Made by a program: the position numbers and the translations under genes. From Trachythela sp. YZ-2020 (taxonomy: Eukaryota > Cnidaria > Anthozoa > Malacalcyonacea > Clavulariidae), in contig JADLSH010000231.1 in NCBI GenBank assembly GCA_016169945.1, positions 868,001 to 932,000 on the forward strand: a DNA stretch of 64,000 nt, given 5' to 3'. This document shows, piece by piece, positions 1-10,329 of the stretch (its first letter is position 1; the number at the start of each line of letters is the position of its first letter). The notes beneath the pieces were generated by a model that saw only the letters and a list, made by a program, of their open reading frames with translations, made no database searches and had not been told where the DNA came from.

Positions 1-1096
1 GTGGTTTGGAGACCCCCCGTGTAAGGTGTATGATACGTTGGAGAAAAGCACGACCGGGGGAAATTACTTTGCATGCAAAATTTAATGTCCCAATTAGTGA
101 TTGAAGCTCTTGGAGTGTAGCAGACTTTTTTGTGTGCCAGGAATTGAAATCAGCAAATAGACGACTCAATTTATCGGCTGGAAGACGAGCCTCCATTTTC
201 TGTGAATCAAGGATAATGCCTAAAAATTCTATAATAAGGCTGGGTCTTTCCGTTTTATGTTCTGCAATAGGAACACCTAGCGTGTTAAATGTTAACAGCA
301 TGCTAGAAAGGCTACTTTGGCAGGCTTGAAAAGGCGGTCCAGTTTGGCCCGGTGGTTCCATTATTAGAAAATCGTCTAAGATGTGCCCCACATAACTTAT
401 AAAACACTTGTTGAATAAAATCCACTCAAGCGCATCCGAAAGTTGGTTAAAAATATACGGCGCACTACGCAGACCAAATGGCAACACTTTATCAAAATAA
501 TAGAAATTGTTCCAGTACATGCCTAATAGTTCCCAGTCGTCAGGATGAACAGGGAATTGACGAAAAGCAGACTCTATGTCAGTTTTAGCAAGATAAGTGC
601 CTCTGCCTAATCGGATCAAAGCCGCAATAGCGTCGTCGATTTTAATGTACTGCAATGAAAAATCGTCTTTCTCAATAAAATAATTGATTGATTCGCCCGT
701 TTTTGGAAACGAGAGGTGGAAAATGGTTCGAAATTTATCCGAATGCTTTTTAGGTACAATGCCAATTGGCAAAACCTGTAAATTAGCAAATGGTGGATTG
801 GTGAAAGGACCGGCTGTGCGTCCAAGAGCAACTTCCTTAGCCAAGTTACTCGAAACAATAGTTGGATTGTCAATGGCAGATTTAAGGTTTTTTTCAAATT
901 TGGACATGCGAGGACCATCGTAACCGAGGCGAGCACCGAAACGCAAGTCTGAACAGAGTTTCAAAACGAATGATAAATCGGGATGCCCACGGAGAGCATC
1001 TTCAAGCGCGTCAACGCGAATTGGCGTAACTATAGTATTATCTAAATGTATTGAATTACTGTTATTATATATACTAGAGTTAAAATTAACAGTTCT
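1..1096 (-). CDS. Ngaro/DIRS-like retrotransposon reverse transcriptase, partial at window edge
   Basis: The reverse strand is open over about 360 codons with no stop that I could find, and runs off the left edge. It overlaps the end of the upstream Gag ORF in the +1 frame and has no ATG of its own near the overlap, so expression by frameshift is likely. RT landmarks in order: KTDIESAFRQFPVHPDDW (first palm aspartate), LPFGLRSAPYIF, and GHILDDFLIM (catalytic DD pair), then the connection sequence SLIGTLNFACKVISPGRAFL that in these elements leads into RNase H. The same landmarks recur in the Ngaro pol at 52.5-55.1 kb, but the sequences differ enough to be separate families. RNase H and tyrosine recombinase would lie outside the window. 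Classed as tyrosine-recombinase retrotransposon by homology to that element, not by its own recombinase. Confidence 0.82.
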
Positions 1097-2324
1097 ATTT
1101 TCTGGTGGTCTTCTTGGAGCTACGGTCAGATTTCGAGGGGTGGTCTTCGTTAAGATCGTTTTCCTCACGGGATTGTGTACATTGGTACCCAGGATGTTTT
1201 CCCCCACAGCCAAATCGGTTACATCGGTGAGTGTAGGGGCAATTGGGTCGAAATGGGCAAGGTCTACCCCTGTTATAGCTGTGGCAAATTCCGTCCCTCG
1301 CTGCCCCAGCTCTGTTTGAGGGTTCATTTGAAAAAAGAGAATAATCCTCGCGCAACTGAGTGGAACTAGCCGTGAAAATACGTAACCATAATTGCGTGTC
1401 AATGTTGGCCCACGACAGTGTTCGCCAAGCGGCTGCTTTATAGCGAAATTTATGGTCGTAGATACACCAACCTAGTCCGCCATGCGTTTTTGCCGCATGA
1501 CGGATAGTTTCCATATACTGTAATAGTTCAGAGGCACGATTCGGGAATTTTTGTACAATTATAAGCATATACGTGTTGAAAGCGGTTGTCCATTCTTCAA
1601 TGTTAGTTAGCACCTGAGGCTTGCGAGGTGTTAACGAGATTCCCGTAGAGGAAATTGTAAAACCCACGTTGTCGGGATAATCGGAACCAACATTTGACTT
1701 ATTTAAATTTTTTGGCAATAATCTAGCAATCTCAAAAAACTCACCACTTTCGATGTCACGAACATATTTGCTTGGAATCTCAGGCGTGAATCCCCCATCT
1801 GCTTGCTGGTTCGAGGCAACGGGCGCATGCGATGAAGTCGAAGGTTGCTGGAGTTCGCTGGAACTTAAAATTGGGAATTGTCCAAGCTGTCCTAGCCTTT
1901 CGAGTGACGTTGGTGGTGGTGGGTTTCTTGTCTGGTCATCTACACGAGCCGTAGTTGTTGTGGCATGTTGGGCATCGAAAAATGATGCGATCGACTGTGA
2001 AACGATCTGCGTGATCTGTACCAGTTGGTCGTCGCTAAAACTCTGCAGCGGATTGGAAACTGTTGGCGTGTTGTTTTCTGAAATAGTTTCAACGTTGGGT
2101 TGCGCCGTCGCATTCATACCGAGACGTTCTTTTTCGTTTTGAAGACGTGTTGTAAGCACTCGTCGGCCACCTGCGCTCGAAAAGTTGAGTTCGCGGCAAA
2201 GGTCCTTCAACTCTGCAATGCTCAATTCGCCAAGATTATTTGGTATCACAACGGACGGTTGAGTGTTCGACGGTCGTTGATTCTGGATACGAACGTGTGA
2301 TCGCTTTTTGCTAATTCGTGGCAT
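1095..2324 (-). CDS. Gag-like protein of the same retrotransposon, with SAP motif and Cys/His C-terminus
   Basis: Intact 409-residue ORF starting at the only sensible ATG. Residues 32-66 fit the SAP DNA-binding helix-turn-helix pattern (LSIAELKDLCRELNF, then GGRRVLTTRL). Residues about 75-190 are low-complexity Ser/Thr/Pro/Gln-rich. The C-terminal 65 residues carry a Cys/His cluster (CHSYNRGRPCPFRPNCPYTH, then CNRFGCGGKHPGYQC), a probable nucleic-acid binding finger, matching in layout the cluster in the Gag at 52.4 kb. The following RT frame overlaps its end. Role inferred: RNA packaging for the retrotransposon. A SAP domain in Gag is unusual and suggests chromatin or DNA binding. The alternative, a host SAP protein, is unlikely given the adjacent overlapping RT. 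Confidence 0.75.
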   Translation of the reverse strand: MPRISKKRSHVRIQNQRPSNTQPSVVIPNNLGELSIAELKDLCRELNFSSAGGRRVLTTRLQNEKERLGMNATAQPNVETISENNTPTVSNPLQSFSDDQLVQITQIVSQSIASFFDAQHATTTTARVDDQTRNPPPPTSLERLGQLGQFPILSSSELQQPSTSSHAPVASNQQADGGFTPEIPSKYVRDIESGEFFEIARLLPKNLNKSNVGSDYPDNVGFTISSTGISLTPRKPQVLTNIEEWTTAFNTYMLIIVQKFPNRASELLQYMETIRHAAKTHGGLGWCIYDHKFRYKAAAWRTLSWANIDTQLWLRIFTASSTQLREDYSLFSNEPSNRAGAARDGICHSYNRGRPCPFRPNCPYTHRCNRFGCGGKHPGYQCTQSREENDLNEDHPSKSDRSSKKTTRK

Positions 2325-2721
2325 TATAGTACGTTAATAACGTTGAGAAATGATAGAACTTTAAATAATTTAAAATATTAATTTTTCTCGATTACTGCTC
2401 GCAATCTTAGTAAGAATGATACTGCCAGATGAGGTTAACTCAGATATCTGCCAGTTTGGTTAACTATAGTACCATTGTTAGTTATGAATAGGTCAAACAT
2501 AGTAGTTTGGACAATAATTAATAAACGATACTGGGCGCAGTAGCCTAGCTACGGGTTTGGCAAGCAAATAATGGAAGTCTGTGATAGAGTCTTCCTTTGT
2601 TGAGACAATAGTAGCGTTCAGGTAGGCTTTACAAAGACAGACTAGTCCAGTCTAACTTTAAGTCTAGTGCGTTTAGTATCGTCCATTAACCATAATTTTT
2701 ACTTGTAAAAATTGCCATTTA
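2325..2721. other. No gene seen; probable 5' region of the left retrotransposon
   Basis: AT-rich, no ORF or repeat recognised. Lies upstream of the reverse-strand Gag start and ends where homology to duplication copies B and C begins. Confidence 0.4.
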
Positions 2722-3107
2722 AAGACCCGAAGCTTACTGTATAGACGCCATCTACACTGGCACCACCCGTTTAAATTTAAATATTGGCTGTCTGTTGCTG
2801 ATTTTACTCGCGAGTAGCCGAATAGATTATCCCACAAGACACAGGGGTTCGAACTCAACTGGCGTTGTTAATTATGAACGAATTATATTGTACAATCAGA
2901 CATTCACAATCAAAAAACCTTCACTGGTAGCAATCTACTACAACAATCAAGTCCCGATGTTGGCTGCTATTGATTTGTAGCAATAGATGATGGGTATAGA
3001 CTTTCATTCAGGTAGCGAACAACAACATATAATTATTTATGAGACACGACAGTAATTAACAGTTATTCTGAGTTTCAGTCGTATACGACGAGAGTGAGTA
3101 GAATAAC

Positions 3108-3320
3108 TGTTTTATTATATACACAAGCTCTGGATATGAACAGAACATTTTGGCGTACTTTTTTCAAGTAACATGAATTTCCTCTTCATTTAATTGTCCA
3201 AATCTGCAATCCATTTTTCTACTTTTCTCTACTAGCAGGATATGAGCTAATATCCTGCTAGTAGAGAACCAATCAGATTGCAGAATACCTCATATCCAGA
3301 GCTTGTGCATATAATAAAAT
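3108..3320. repeat. Short foldback element, internally deleted
   Basis: Inverted ends ACAAGCTCTGGATATGA (left) and TCATATCCAGAGCTTGTGC (right), with a perfect stem at the centre (AGCAGGATAT / ATATCCTGCT). Copy B holds a longer version at 34040-34920 with about 670 extra bases at the central stem, so copy A looks like an internal deletion derivative. Confidence 0.6.
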
Positions 3321-3972
3321 AGATATAACCTCTTGGCTAATAGTAACTAGTAAACTAAACCATGCAACAATTAACACTAAAATGTACAATTGATATACTT
3401 TTCGACTTACATACTTTGGTTTACACTCGTATTTATATACAATCTTCGACAATATACTATGGGACAATCTACTTTTAACATGCATTCACATATATTATAC
3501 TATATATTTTTTTAATATTTTCCCCCTCCCTCTTCCCATTTGCTTCAATGTTGCGGTCTAGACAACAGACGTTCTTTTTCAGCGAAGTTATATTTTTGTG
3601 TGTTCAACAACGGGGGCTAGGGGGGGGGGGCTTGGCGTATAAATTATAGAGTATATGTCCCATAGTTTTTGGCAAAGATTGTCTATAGAAGTGATGGCAA
3701 GGACTATAATAGACAGTGCAGCTCTACTGCATCGCGATGGCTGCTTGCAGCTTATTCCGACCTACAATGCCATGACCATATTGTGCAAAATCGATGGAAA
3801 CTTTACAGCATTGCTGATGAGGTCATGTGTATGAGTAACAATATATTACTAATATGTCACTATAGTAATATTTTCCTTTTTATCTATATATATGACCATC
3901 TAATTCCAATACAATTCAATAAAAGCGTCTGAAAGGAGACGACATGACTGTATCACACATATTGTTTTCGCC
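3321..3972. other. 3' flank of MFS gene A
   Basis: Non-coding sequence conserved in copies B and C and, in part (about 3530-3700), at 18484-18690. It contains a G homopolymer run near 3620. No independent ORF is supported. Confidence 0.5.
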
Positions 3973-5238
3973 TTAGTATTTCAACTTCGGTCGTCTTAAA
4001 TTGCTATACTCCAGAGCAAACCAGACAGCTCCCAAGATCCAGGATAAAGTCAAAGTTAAACAAAACCATAATAGCGATGTTTTGGTGAAAATAGAAGATG
4101 AAATTACACGGCTTACCACAAATCCTGAGTGAAGTGCGGCAAATGATGAACCTTGATAAAAAGCTGCATCCTTTGGGTCTGTGACCTTGGACAAGAGCGA
4201 ACAACCAAAGGCGAATGAAAAATATGGCATTCCAAGACAAATGTAGACAATGAGAATATAACCTCCGTATACACCTGACACATTGTCCCAACTAAACCCA
4301 AAGTAGGTTAATATGGATATGGCGCAGACTTGCATTAGCATTGAACAAACTAACAGATGTGTTTCACTGCAATATTTTGCAGCAACATAAAATACAAGGA
4401 ACAAAACCATGGAAAACATCGAGCTAACAAGGAAAAGTAATTTCACCTGAAGAAATTGGAGATGAAACTGTTCTTGTGCAAGCAAAGGGACGTAAAATGT
4501 CACAGTAGTCGAGTAAAAAAGGCTCAAAAATACTAGATAAAATATCAAACAAACTGTAGAACGAGAGCCAAATTTTGGTGAATTCCTTGAATCTTGCGTA
4601 GCCAGGACATCATCATCATCACCATCATCATCATCTGTCACTTTCGTGCTTCCAAATTCCTTGGGAAACCACAGCGCATTTACCAACATTACAAACCATG
4701 TCAGAGCCAGGACAATTCCCGGAGAATTTTCAGCATTAATCCTCCAGCCTAGGATATCGATATTAAATGTCAAAAAAATACTGACCGTTGGACCAAAAAG
4801 AGATCCCAAGGTAAACATTCCATCCAACATAATTAAAACTTGTGCACGATATCTCTCTGGTGTGTATAATATTATTTGTCCATAAAATACTCCAGCAGAT
4901 CCATCGGCAAGCCCACTTAATAATCTCCCGGCCAGGGGAAAATACGCCGAGACTGGGATTGAATATATCAAATTGGCAACAACCTTCATGACAAAACTCA
5001 AAATGATGATACATCTAATGTTTCCAAATCTGTCCGCCAATCTTCCAACGATAGGGCCAGTCAGAAGAGCGCCAACTGGGAAGGCGGACAAAACTATTCC
5101 AAGGAATGTCATTGTTTGTCCTAGTGATTTGATATAATACCATGCTGACGGTATGATGAAGTACTCTTCCGAGCCATCAATGAAAAATCGTATAGCAATT
5201 GCCCAGAATATCCAAGGCCTCATGTAAGTAAACTGCAT
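3973..5238 (-). CDS. Major facilitator superfamily transporter, MFSD8-like, copy A
   Basis: Single 421-residue open frame, the normal size for a 12-TM MFS protein, with no intron inside. Twelve hydrophobic segments are visible in two halves. The TM2-3 loop carries the MFS signature GRLADRFGNIR (residues 65-75). The two halves are joined by a cytosolic linker with an acidic run TDDDDGDDDD (201-210). The C-half motif LLSKVTDPKDAAFYQGSSFA resembles the MFSD8/CLN7 family, lysosomal membrane proteins; substrate cannot be told. The start is the first ATG (MQFTYMRPW); MRPW five residues on is an alternative. Just upstream a pyrimidine-rich CTTTATATAG could be either a TATA-like box or a 3' splice site of a non-coding first exon. 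Copies B and C share flanks, so these arose by DNA duplication. No disabling change seen. Confidence 0.85.
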   Translation of the reverse strand: MQFTYMRPWIFWAIAIRFFIDGSEEYFIIPSAWYYIKSLGQTMTFLGIVLSAFPVGALLTGPIVGRLADRFGNIRCIIILSFVMKVVANLIYSIPVSAYFPLAGRLLSGLADGSAGVFYGQIILYTPERYRAQVLIMLDGMFTLGSLFGPTVSIFLTFNIDILGWRINAENSPGIVLALTWFVMLVNALWFPKEFGSTKVTDDDDGDDDDVLATQDSRNSPKFGSRSTVCLIFYLVFLSLFYSTTVTFYVPLLAQEQFHLQFLQVKLLFLVSSMFSMVLFLVFYVAAKYCSETHLLVCSMLMQVCAISILTYFGFSWDNVSGVYGGYILIVYICLGMPYFSFAFGCSLLSKVTDPKDAAFYQGSSFAALHSGFVVSRVISSSIFTKTSLLWFCLTLTLSWILGAVWFALEYSNLRRPKLKY

Positions 5239-6535
5239 TTTAGGACTGAATTGGTGCTATATAAAGACGGAAAAGAGGGAAAAAGTTAATTATTTGCATG
5301 AAAAAAATGTTGAAATATCTCATCGACGTACTGCGAAATCTGCAAAAGAAGTTACTTTGTCATTTGTAGAGATCTTTCAATGTTTAAGCCAATAATAATT
5401 TTCGCTTCATACGCACTTTAAACGACAGACTTTGTTAGACGATTGAATGGCGCAGAAATAAGCTAGGAACTATAAAAGACGGAAACTGTGCCCTAAATTG
5501 CAATAGCTTGTGTTGAGTTAATGTGCTTGCTTATAGGCGCACTTTAAGGGTACAATTTAAAGCGGGGTAATAGCCGAAAGGGTATACCAAGTAAAATGAA
5601 AATGTACTAGGAAATGGCAAAAGGAAAGTTGGACATATATGCCCGCAGTAACGGAATATCAAAAAGTCAGGTTTAGCATTGTCCATGAGTTTATGCTTTA
5701 TTCACTTTTGCAAAGCCGGGGGATAACAGTAAAATTGGGAATGTTTGATTAAGTGTTTCTGAAACAGTGAAAGTCATCTTAATAGCTATGACTTGTAAAG
5801 TAAATTTAATTCTGACAGAGACTGGGGCAAAATTTTCCATGGGCCCCATAATATCATAATGTTTAAACAACAGATATATTCTTGGTGTGCAAGCTACGTC
5901 ACGGACGCCATGTTGGATGAACTTGACAAAGCATTTTCCTTGTTTGCAATTCAAATATCATCCAAAATGGCGAAAATCTCTTTGTACTTTGATTTTTATC
6001 TACGAGTTGTGAAGGATCGCTTTAAACGAACGACTGAACGAGTGAGCGCAGCGAACGAGTGAGTTTAACGATCCGCCTTAACAACGAGTAAATAATAAAA
6101 ATCGTACAAACGAACCAACCAAGGATAAGATTGTTTATTGTTTAAGTATAGATATAAATACTTGACACTGACAGGCTCACAACAGCGTAACAGCGAACAA
6201 CGCGCAAGCGAAGTATATCATGCCTCGAAACTGACTTCTAACTGTTTATTTTTTCATTTTCTTGCTATAACTCTAAACAAAGAGATTCTTCTTTAATATT
6301 TTTAGCTTTGTGTGTGTTTTTTTGTGATAATATGTAGCCCATTAACGTAAGCACTTCGGCAACTTCGCTAAAACAGTCCCAAAATATAAACGATTTAGCC
6401 TCAAAACAAATTTCTTAACAAATCTCTATTTTCTAGCTAGAATTACAAACAAAGAGGTTATTTTAAGTATTTTAACGTCGTGTGTTTTCTTAGTCTCCCT
6501 TGCAGCCGGTAGTTTTTTTTGCTTTCAACTACCGG
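5239..6535. other. 5' flank of MFS gene A
   Basis: The first ~400 bases are conserved in copies B and C and recur diverged at 22784-23190. About 5640-6225 is partly absent from copy B. No coding sequence supported. Confidence 0.5.
5990..6105. repeat. Imperfect hairpin element
   Basis: Inverted arms GATTTTTATCTACGAGTTG and CAACGAGTAAATAATAAAAATC enclose a second inverted pair (AAGGATCGCTTTAAACG / GTTTAACGATCCGCCTT). It lies in the part of copy A missing from copy B, so it may be a small inserted MITE. Confidence 0.5.
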
Positions 6536-6543
6536 CTGCTGAC

Positions 6544-8391
6544 CATAGATACAGGAGACATAGATTGCTGACTCAGCTCAGGAGCACCGGCCAAAACTGA
6601 AAATCCAATATGGCGGCTCAACCGGGCAAGAGTGTATAGAAATTATGTTATTATTTGTGGCTTTTAAAGGTAAATATGCATACTTCCTCGTTATAGTAGC
6701 AGCTAATTAGACAGAAAAAAATACTCTGGAATCATGTGTAGCGTATAAAATGGGAAAATTTAGCGAGGGAAATCTACGGGCGATACGCGTTCGTCCTTTA
6801 ACAAGTAAGTTTTCCACCTCGTCCTACAATCTAAAATAAATGGGTTTTGTATTATTAAATTATTATTTATTAGACTGCAAATTTTCTCATGTACAGTATA
6901 TAACAAGGTGTGCTAGATTGAATAAACTACATCAAAGCAAATAAAGTCATTTGATTTTTGGTGTATGAACACTGACCTATACTACAGTAAATGGACTGAG
7001 CGCGCAATCTATTTTATCAGGAGCTCGGTGTCCTCACCACTGCTAACGTCATATAGGTCTTTGCTCTCGTGCGTAAATTCGCTGACTTACAAATGCGTTG
7101 ATAAACGGCTCGGTTCTATATTTTGAGGCGAGAAATTGCTGCGAAATCATTGCAGTCTTTTACTCAGAATAATACCAGGAAAGATTGTCGGCAAAATATT
7201 TTCATGTCAACAGAAGGTTAATACTTACATAACACGACAAATTTTATGGAAAAACTACAGCATAAATACCAGTAATCATCGATGGTCCGAAGCTCTTGCT
7301 GTGGTCGTGTATAAAAACATACCGAACTCCGAAGCCATCATTTTATTTAAAATTAAAATGTTTGTTTTCAACTTGCAACACTGAGGAAAATATACTCCTA
7401 TTTTGGAAAAAGGTTGTTCTCAACTCGAAGGTAGTAAATATTTACCAAAAACAGCAAAGTTTGCAATAAAAACAACACAGAACTGAAAAAAAATTAAAAA
7501 CAAACTTCGTTAAATTTCAAAAACACAAATTCGCCCGCGAGCACAAAATAACATTAGGAAAATATCGGTATGCGGTAATTTTCATCGATGCGAGGACCTA
7601 TATGACGTCAGCAATGGTGGGGACAATTTTTGACCTCGAGCACTCAGTCCATTTAGTATAGGTCAGTGTGTATTAATGGCAGAGTAGGACTAAGGCTAGG
7701 GCATTTTAAGTGCCATTTACTTTCCTAGTACCCTTCAGAGAGCCAAGCCGGATCATTATTATGCCACTGTGTTTTCATTTGTGTGTATAATGTAAGAAAA
7801 TAAAATTGTGAATTTAAGTTTTCCGGCAATCCAAGTCCAAAGGGAAGTGCATGATATATTTTCCGATTAACCGATGTGGCCAGTGGGTTACTGTTTAGTA
7901 AGTAAATCAACCTACATGGGTTGATCTCTCCATCACCATTTCACAATTTAGTCCATATAACTTAATAATCTTGAAATCCTGGCTCCTCTGCATCAGCACT
8001 GGTGTGAAAGTCATAACCGTCTATATACGACCATGTAAACCAAGCAAAAAATATATTTGTATTTAAAAATATCTTTCCATCCTTTTGGAAATGTTTACTC
8101 CAAGAAAGTTCCACATGAAAAAGACCATCCAAGAGGCCAAAGCTGACGAAACCTTCAGTTTTCGACAACAAATGACTCGAACAGACCAAGTGACCATTTA
8201 ACAAAATATTTAGCGATATAACTTACTATTAATTCAACAAAACGATGTAAAATGTGAAAACTATCGATTTCCCTGTAGACTGCATAGGTATTTTTTCCCC
8301 GTTGAGCCGCCATCTTGGATTACTCATGCTGCCGAGCGTCTGCAGTATAGGATTATATTACGGTCAGCAATCTAGGTCTCCTATATCTACG
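6544..8391. mobile_element. P element, decayed, copy A
   Basis: Ends are inverted: CATAGATACAGGAGACATAG on the left, and on the right GGTCTCCTATATCTACG, which is the complement of CGTAGATATAGGAGACC. It is flanked by 8-bp direct repeats CTGCTGAC (6536-6543 and 8392-8399), the target-duplication length of P elements. The ends match those of the 13505-15840 element, which carries a THAP domain. A vestigial THAP first exon lies near 6735-6805 (CSVYK... ending at a GTAAGT donor, with one zinc Cys changed). No transposase remains. The same insertion with the same target duplication occurs in copy B, so it predates the segmental duplication. It contains a separate 701-bp insertion. Confidence 0.85.
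6969..7669. mobile_element. 701-bp element with long inverted repeats nested in the P element
   Basis: Termini ACACTGACCTATACT (left) and AGTATAGGTCAGTGT (right) are perfect inverted repeats; homology between the arms extends roughly 90 bases in broken form to ACGTCATATAGGTC. Flanks are GTATGA and GTATTA, a 6-bp target duplication with one change. Copy B shows the uninterrupted site GGTGTATTAATGGC at about 37512, so the insertion came after the duplication. No coding capacity; family unknown. Confidence 0.8.
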
Positions 8392-8715
8392 CTGCTGACT
8401 TGAGCACAACATTCCTTTCCAATCAGGGCTAGGCTTCCAAAATCTGGAAGCCTCTCCTTTGATATTGCATCACAATAAGTCAATAACAAACTCTCTTTAT
8501 AATGTTGTAGAATAAAAAACGTGGTGTTGTACAGTGTAGTGACTTGTGTGTTATATTTTTATATTATTTTACCTGAAGAGATGTTTTATGAGTTGTTTTG
8601 TTGTTTAAGGATGTTCTTCTATTCGACTAATGGTTGTCCGATATGGCTACTGTTTGCGTTCAATATGGATTGATCGATTTGAATGACTTCGAAGAGTTCG
8701 AAAATTTGATTTGTA

Positions 8716-9338
8716 CAGGGTGTATAAAAAAAAATGCAACCCTTCGATATCAGATATTTTTAGAATTTGCATGATTCAGAACTAATTGATCCCAAGGGTG
8801 GGTAAACACAATATATAGCTATAGATATTGTGTTTACGCACTCTCTTGGGATCAATGGACCATTCCCCTATTAGACTAACTTTAGAACTAGGAAATTGTA
8901 TCAGTACAGCTGGAAAGAGCATCCTAAGTTTGGTAAAATTGCAAGGTTTGGTTGCGAAATGTTGTAAAATGTGGAAAATACAGCGCTGTGAAGTTGGTAA
9001 ATTTTGTATATTTTTGTATTACGCACGCAAAACGGTTACCACTCTTTTAAAAGCCTATTTTAGGAAATTCACTTTTTTTAAAGTGGTAACCGTTTTGCAT
9101 GCGTAATACAAAAATATACTAAATTTACCAACTTCACAGGGCTATATTTTCCACATTTTACAACATTTCGCAACCAAACTTTGCAATTTTACTAAACTTA
9201 GGATGCTCTTTCCAGCTGTACTGATACAATTTCCTAGTTAAAAAGTTAGTTTAATAGGGGAATGGTCCATTAGTACAGAATCATGCAAATTTGAAATATA
9301 TCTGATTTCAAAGGTTGCAGTTTTTTTTATACACCCTG
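8716..9338. mobile_element. Mariner-like foldback MITE, 623 bp
   Basis: Ends CAGGGTGTATAAAAAAAA and TTTTTTTTATACACCCTG with TA on both sides (8714-8715, 9339-9340). Most of the element is two long inverted arms (about 8860-9040 and 9085-9280) around a short centre. Copy B retains the empty site TTTGTATATCC at about 40563. An ORF inside is an accident of the repeat. Confidence 0.88.
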
Positions 9339-9929
9339 TATATCCATAGTTTATCAATTCGAATTCGAGTGTTGAAGCGTTTTTAAACGATTTAAATCCG
9401 TCGAAATTCGATTTGCAACAGAGTACTACGGAAATTCAAAGTAAAACGCATTATGTATGAGTCTAATATGAGTCCGACACTGTCAAAACAGTCTTATAGT
9501 TGTAACGTTTCGGCTACGTTATATGGCTACCATGATAAATATGGTTTGGCTGCTTTGACTAATATTATATCATGAAACCCTGAGTCTTAAGACCAAAGTG
9601 AACAATTGAATGTTTCGTGTATGTTTTGTTATAAGTGCTTGACTTTTCGATAAATCGATGTACAGTTATGCTGATTAACTGTTTACTTCAATAATAAAAA
9701 ACGTCAAACAAACGTCGGCATAATGAGGACATTTAACGCAAAATGAAGTCACCTTATGTGCTCGTAAAGCAGACAGTGGCGCAATTTCCGACAAAGCCTA
9801 TTTTAGGTCACAATTTGCGACAAATCGTCTATTTTACGTAAAGGTAAGGGGGCAGTTGCTCTCCCACCCCACCTAAATGTCCGCCACTCAAAGCAGAGGT
9901 GGCGCCAGGAATTCGCCGTCGAGGGGGGA

Positions 9930-10240
9930 TTAATAGATAACTTGTGCCAATTTAGCTCCTCTAATAGAGAGCTCGAGGAGGTTTCGTATGTGCATTCTAC
10001 AATCATACGAGCGGCACGATTTTGTAGTTTTTGTAGTTTACTGCTCAACTGGCTGCCGATACCGTCCCAAACTGGACAGCAATAATTAAAGTAAGGTTCA
10101 ATTAAGCCTCTGTAGGCTTTCTCCGCAGTTTCCCTACATATAAATCGCCTCACTCGTTTAAGAGCTCCAATTCCTGATTATATTTTTTTACAAATAACAT
10201 TAACACGGTTCTTCCAGGTTCTTTAGGATGTCCTCGTTTA
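9930..10240 (-). pseudogene. LINE reverse transcriptase C-terminal fragment
   Basis: Reverse-strand sequence encodes AYRGLIEPYFNYCCPVWDG followed by KLQKLQNRAARMI, the post-catalytic thumb/C-terminal motif of CR1/Jockey-like non-LTR retrotransposons. Truncated on both sides, no catalytic YADD box. The beginning is broken by a stop near 10160. Confidence 0.75.
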
Positions 10241-10329
10241 GTCAACGGAGCAACATGTGTGTTTTGATGCTCCTACTCAAAATGAATTCTACGACAGCTA
10301 GTTTTATTTGTTTTTTTCGGCCAAAAGAA

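Larger units (their letters stand above)
2722..9736. repeat. Segmental duplication copy A (MFS transporter unit)
   Basis: Collinear with 33478-40981 (copy B) and, for its left part, with 61797-64000 (copy C). Shared landmarks in order: CCGAAGCTTACTGTATAGAC, a small foldback element, the MFS gene on the reverse strand, its upstream flank, a P element with target duplication CTGCTGAC, and a right flank ending GTCGGCATAATGAGGA. Homology to B stops abruptly at 9736/40981. Copy A begins later than B and C at its left end. The copies differ by transposon insertions and deletions, listed separately. Confidence 0.9.

Noticed and set aside
1753..2142. Plus-strand ORF opposite the SAP-Gag
   Set aside because: Antisense shadow of the Gag ORF with no recognisable motif.
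4004..4291. Small ORFs overlapping the MFS genes in other frames
   Set aside because: Shadows of the conserved MFS coding sequence; they recur in copies only because the gene does.
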